NCBI GenBank assembly: GCA_001586965.3
Contig: LUCW03000007.1
Coordinates: forward strand, 1 to 22,500
Reading direction: 5' to 3'
Length of the DNA: 22,500 nt
DNA from: Sphaeroforma sirkka
Lineage: Eukaryota > Opisthokonta > Ichthyosporea > Ichthyophonida
Each line of letters begins with the position of its first letter. The first letter of the stretch is position 1. The translations under genes and the position numbers were made by a program. A model generated the notes under the pieces. It saw only the letters and a program-made list of their open reading frames with translations. It did no database searches and was not told where the DNA came from. Below are positions 18,471 through 22,500 of this stretch, piece by piece.

Positions 18471-18810
18471 TCAGGTTGCATGTATAATCACATTACAAGG
18501 ATTGCATTGCAGCGAATTGGCATTGAGCTGGATGGGCCGTATGACAGACCACCGTTTAGTGGGTTGGACAACATGAGCGATTTGAATCCTTCGCATGTGG
18601 TAGGGCATGAGCGCCTGTAAGCCTATTTGTTGGTGAGCCAGGACAGCTTTGCCCTGACGGAAGGGCAACCATTCCATGTGGATACGCAGATACCCATGGG
18701 GTGTGATGTACTCATAGGGTTTGATCAGTTGCGCCACTCTGAGTGGGCACTGATGTGGGTAAATAGCAGCATGATCGTGGTCCCGCAATTGCTCATCAGG
18801 TGACAGTGGT
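18423..18810 (+). pseudogene. pol (PR): aspartic protease domain (element C)
   Basis: The active-site-type motif WTYADSGCMYNHITRIAL is followed by a linker and then VDTQIPMGCDVLIGFDQLRH. The latter fits the conserved 'G.D.LIG.D.L' segment of retropepsins in Ty3/gypsy elements. Part of a heavily decayed element. Confidence 0.65.
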
Positions 18811-18829
18811 TCAAGGAACACGAATGTCC

Positions 18830-19640
18830 CTGTGCCGCCGCGGGTAAAGGCGATACTGGGCCTGGACAGGACTAGCTTCCCAGTAAGGTCAAAGAAGAAG
18901 TTAAGATCAAGTGGTGCGAAGCGTAGGAGGCTTGGGCGGAAGTCGGCGGATGCGGCGGTTGCAATGCGGCAACTCGTCAAGGAATACGTGTGGAGTGAAA
19001 GTGAGGGAGTCGAGACAGATTCGAAGATGAGCGACAGCCCAGAAGATATGGTGCAAAAGACACCGATGGTTAGAATGCGTTCCCTGAGCCCTGAACGGGT
19101 GGAGGGTGATGAGGTTGGGCAGTCAGATCGGACGGGGCCTGTGCTGCGTTTGAGGACCCCTAGCCCTTTGAGGGCAGGGATTGATACCGATGTCAGAACG
19201 GCGGTTCATGACGGCATGCGAGAGCTGCCTGAGACCGAGAGCGGGATGCAAAAGCAACTGCCCCAGCGCTAGTGGTAGCGAGTCCGTGGGTCAGCGGCAG
19301 GGGCGTCAACCGACGAAGCGTCGGCGTGACAGTGCCCCGGATGCAGTTCCGGGACGGGTTATTCCTGGGATGGAGGAGGTACATGGACTGTACTCTCCTA
19401 GAATACCGGACCTCGTGAACCGAATCGACCTTCCAACGGAAGCGCTCCGTGAGTTGGATCAGCCTGAGCTGGAAGACTGTGATGTCAGGGACGACAAGTC
19501 GATTGAGTTCGATAGGTCTGGTTTGCGGCAGCTTGCGCAGGAGTTGGGCAAGAGACCGGAGATAGCGCGCATGGAGGTGCGCATTGAAAGGCATGCCTAT
19601 AACAAAGCAGCTCAATTTGTATCCTAAGCTGAACGTGGCG
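18830..19640 (+). pseudogene. charged PR-RT linker (element C)
   Basis: Long open stretches rich in Arg, Glu, Ser and Pro, with a basic cluster (RSKKKLRSSGAKRRRLGRKS), acidic runs and repeated S/P-P motifs (RSLSPERVEG, RTPSPLR). No domain recognised. Its position between protease and reverse transcriptase suggests a disordered spacer of the polyprotein. A and B have a much shorter linker here. Confidence 0.45.
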
Positions 19641-19689
19641 CCAGCACGTTAATGTTACAGGGACAACTTGGATAAGACCACCCTCAGCA

Positions 19690-20345
19690 ACAGGCGCAGA
19701 AGGAGAAGCTGGATGAGATGGTCGCTCAGGGTGGCATTATTGAGAAGCAGAATTACAGTAGTGTCTTGTGGCTTTCTAAGACGGTGATGGCGCGTAAGGA
19801 TCCCCAGCAAGGATCCTACGTGTAAGGAGGATTGGCAGTTCTGCACCAACTTCGCGAAGTGTCGGGAGAAGTTAGAGCAGGAGTCTGTTCGGACACCCTC
19901 GGAGCAGGATATGTTTCGACATATCGCTAGCAAGCCCTGGGCCACGGTATTGGACTGTGGTTACGGGTTTGCCCAGTTGGAATTGGAGGAGGGCAGTAGA
20001 GATATACTGACGTTTATGACTCCTTGGGGTCGTTACCGATATACCTCGCGCCCTTTTGGCTTAGCGGAGGCTTCTTGGCGGTTCCAAGAGGTCCTCAGCC
20101 AAATATTCGACGCATTGGAGGGCGTCATGTGGTACATCGACGATGTTGTCATAGCCTCGGATATAGCGGAGCAGCACAGCCAGCGCTTGGATGCGTTCTT
20201 GGACCGCTGCGAGCAGTATGATGTGCAATTTGGGTTGAGGATGGCCAGGGTGACATACTATAAGCGCCCGGTTAAGATCGTTGGGCGGCGGGCTGGCTTC
20301 AAAGGGGTCACGGTTCCGGCGAACCGCCTGCCGCCGTTGCTTTAG
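19690..20345 (+). pseudogene. pol (RT): reverse transcriptase domain (element C)
   Basis: RT blocks include EKLDEMVAQGGIIEKQNYSS (start of fingers), then WATVLDCGYGFAQLELEEGS with the first catalytic Asp. FMTPWGRYRYTSRPFGL is the substrate-pocket block, and MWYIDDVVIASD is the YxDD catalytic box. The order and wording (L.F.TP.G.Y.....PFGL, YIDD) are typical of Ty3/gypsy. Confidence 0.8.
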
Positions 20346-20399
20346 GTGGACCGACCTGATAACCAAGACCGCGTGCAATCATGGTACCACACGACGGCA

Positions 20400-20975
20400 T
20401 TCTGGAACAACTGTATTGATGGGTTTGCACAGATACTGGCGCCTATCTCGAAGCTTATGAAGGACGGTGCGAAGTTCAAATAAGGGCCGCAGCAGGAAGC
20501 GGCATTTCGGCTCATCAATGAGCGGCTTAGAAAGTGTGCGACTCTGGTCCAACCAAGGTCAGAGAACTGTTGTTTAGTACGCAGATGCGTGTGAGCACAT
20601 AGGGGTGTGTGGGGGGGTTACGTAAGTCCTCCGAGATGGCCTTCGAAGTTTGCACCCGCCCAGTTGAATTATCACGATACGGATAAGGAGTAGTTGGCAC
20701 AGATGTATGGTATCCGCAAGCTCTGGTCTATGTACAAGAGATCGCACCACCCAGTAACATTGTTCTTTGACAATGAGGCCTTGTTATCCATGTGGCATAG
20801 ATATGAATTTGCTATAGACCCAGGGGTCGAAGACAAGGGCACTGACAGGAGGTGTGTCGAGACATCGGTGATGCTGTTGCACGTCAGGGGTGTTGACAAT
20901 GGTCCTGCGGACATGTTGAGCCGCCTGACGGCCACGGTGGACCCTATCATGGAACAGGTGGGGGGCAAGGACTAA
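20400..20975 (+). pseudogene. pol (RH): RNase H domain (element C)
   Basis: The connection segment is seen as FAQILAPISKLMKDG. RNase H motifs include LAQMYGIRKLWSMYKR (block with the catalytic Glu), TLFFDNEALLSMWHR (matching LTDHKALVYM in A) and LHVRGVDNGPADMLSRL, the terminal signature G..N..AD.LSR. Confidence 0.7.
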
Positions 20976-21059
20976 ATTCTAGAAGGAGAGTTACCTGGCG
21001 GTATCCTGTAGCCCGGAATGTAAAGCCCAGAACGAATGAGTATACGTCGGCTTGGTTCG

Positions 21060-21430
21060 TATTCGACTAAGCCGAGCGTGCATAGGGGCCTTATACTTAT
21101 GATGCGTTCACTCTGCCCGGGAACCAGCAATTGACGAAGTATTTTTCCCTGTTCACGGATGGGGGTGCATAGGCGGAGTCCTGGGTGGGTCTCAATATTT
21201 GGGCCAATGTGTCTTGGGAGTTGATCCCCCGCATCTTGGCTAAGGTCATCGCGGAGCAACTAAAATTACATTAGTGTGTCCGTACATGTCCAATGCAGAT
21301 TGGCGGGGTATCATGACCCAGATATTGGCCAGGGAGCCAATGGTTATACCGCCACAGAAGTGTCTTCTTCCGACTCGGTCAAGAACCGATGGACGAGCCC
21401 CCGTGGGGCCCTACCTTACTTTCCCGTATT
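21060..21430 (+). pseudogene. Dam-like methyltransferase domain, diverged (element C)
   Basis: Directly after RNase H, blocks in the same order as A and B can be read: YDAFTLPGNQQLTKYFSLFT, then ESWVGLNIWAN, WELIPRILAKVIAE, and PYMSNADWRGIMTQILAREP followed by MVIP. The spacing equals that of DVFAD..NAQLPRFWT, DW, WMNPPW, IHRMLCKIR, LPW....WF.LF..LLQ..PVLVP in B. The match is weaker than in A and B, but the position and series of blocks make common origin likely. Confidence 0.5.
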
Positions 21431-21559
21431 TCGTGTAATAAGCGGGTACGCCTACCGGACTAGTTTTGGGCGGGTATGCATGCGCTTGCCAAGCGCCCGG
21501 CAGCAGGTTGTGCGATAGCCCCTGCTTTAAAATCTCACCCACAGCGTGCGCCGTTGGTG

Positions 21560-22500
21560 CCCACGAAGCGTGAGGAGGAGTTCCTGTTGGATGGCTCCTT
21601 GGACCATGGTCAGCAGGCCAGGGCGCAGCAGCGGCGGCAAGCCAGCGCGGAGCTATTATCGAGGCAAGGAGAATATCCGCACACCCTCAAAGGCCTGCAG
21701 CTGACGTGGCCAGAGGTCCGGAATATATTTGGCGCGGCGCATATGTGTACATGCATGCTGGCGCGGAAAAGGTCGTAGACAAGCTCCAAGAGCTGTATGG
21801 CTGGACGGGTCTGGGGGACCTAGCGCTGGCGGTACGGCGCTCGTGCCACACGCATAAGATGAGGGAGCCTCATGGTAAACGCCAGTATGGGCTTATGCAG
21901 CAGCCCGAGCGCGCGCGTGGTCTTCTTCAGCACGTGTTCGTGGACTTCGCGGACCGTCGAAAGATTATGCTTACCTCCGGTTACAACTGACCACCACCAA
22001 GGCAATGGGGCAGCGGAGGCAGCTGTGAAGGTGGCTAAGGATTGGATCCTTAGTCCTTCACGGAGGACATGCAAGGGGACTGAGTGCAGTTGGCATATCA
22101 GTTCCGTAATGCATACAACGCGGCAGCCACGTCTACACGGGTTCATGCGCCATATACTATGGCGACGAACCGCCAAGTTTGCCCTGGGTGAACAGGTCAG
22201 GGCGCTCTTGCAGCAATCGAATACTGCGGCAGTCGTCGCCTCTATGGCACGGGTCGGCTATTGTCCTGTGCAAGGACAGCGCCGTGATGTACACGATCAT
22301 GTTCTGTACGAAGCAGTTGACTCGTCATAGAACGCACTGCAATGGTATTCCGCAGTTCGTATGAGAACTGGTTGTTTCTTCGAAATCCATTCCGGCAGGC
22401 TAGCATGGATGAGCGGCGCTCAGCTCTGCACTACATGACCCAGACAGTGTCGGACAAGAAATGGTCTGGGCAGGTGTCTTCGGCGTTTACGATGCTGGAA
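21560..22500 (+). pseudogene. pol (INT): integrase region (element C)
   Basis: A zinc-binding-like stretch is seen near 21750-21860 (MHAGAEKVVDKLQELYGWTG, then RRSCHTHKM), fitting H...H and C..C around a 'Y.W.G' centre. GLLQHVFVDFADRR fits the first core strand with its Asp. HQGNGAAEAAVKVAKDW at about 21993-22045 is the catalytic Glu helix of the core. The end lies beyond the window. Confidence 0.65.

Larger units (their letters stand above)
17900..22500 (+). mobile_element. Ty3/gypsy-type LTR retrotransposon relic, copy C (runs off the right edge)
   Basis: A third fossil, same orientation, GC-richer and more decayed than A and B (well over ten lesions). Parts in order: gag end, protease with YADSGCMYNHIT, a long charged linker, reverse transcriptase with YIDDVV, RNase H ending VDNGPADMLSRL, a Dam-like domain, and integrase with the HQGNGAAEAAVKVAKDW segment. 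The order PR-RT-RH-INT gives Ty3/gypsy. Sequence is far from A and B, so it is another lineage. No LTR is in view; the 5' end seems lost near 17900 and the 3' end lies outside. It is probably older than A and B, judging by decay alone. Confidence 0.82.

Overview
The window is eukaryotic repeat-rich DNA. It is dominated by three head-to-tail (+ strand) relics of Ty3/gypsy-type LTR retrotransposons, with an AT-richer island between the second and third. I found no intact host gene, rRNA or tRNA. Nothing here identifies the species. The element types and the holozoan-flavoured transposase-like relic would fit a unicellular eukaryote or an invertebrate-like genome, but that is inference.

Layout. 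(1) Element A, 1-5059, enters from the left edge already inside gag. It shows protease, reverse transcriptase, RNase H, a Dam-like methyltransferase domain, integrase with GPY/F module, a C-terminal chromodomain, a repeat-bearing 3' UTR and a 179-bp LTR (4881-5059). (2) A purine-rich stretch without genes, 5060-6063, is probably the leader of element B. (3) Element B, about 6064-12390, is a related but clearly different subfamily. It shows gag, protease, RNase H, the Dam-like domain, integrase and chromodomain, then a 3' UTR with a 14-unit hairpin repeat array and a 246-bp LTR (12145-12390). (4) The island 12391-17900 holds short repeats and palindromes. It also holds a decayed minus-strand gene (14212-16381) with a Cys cluster and features of an uncharacterised transposase-like family. 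(5) Element C, about 17900 to the right edge, is a GC-richer, more decayed Ty3/gypsy relic of another lineage. It keeps the same order: protease, RT, RNase H, Dam-like domain, integrase.

The main observation is that all three elements carry, between RNase H and integrase, a domain resembling phage-type Dam N6-adenine methyltransferases and the methyltransferase-like domain of DIRS elements. It has an NPPW motif in A and B. In A and B a chromodomain also follows the integrase, so one polyprotein family combines a chromatin-reading module with a DNA-methyltransferase-like module. A and B differ mostly at synonymous positions in this region, which points to long selection on the domain before these copies died. 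A conserved termination codon at the gag/pol boundary, a non-canonical gag zinc knuckle and hairpin-bearing 3' UTR repeats are further shared traits of the A/B family.
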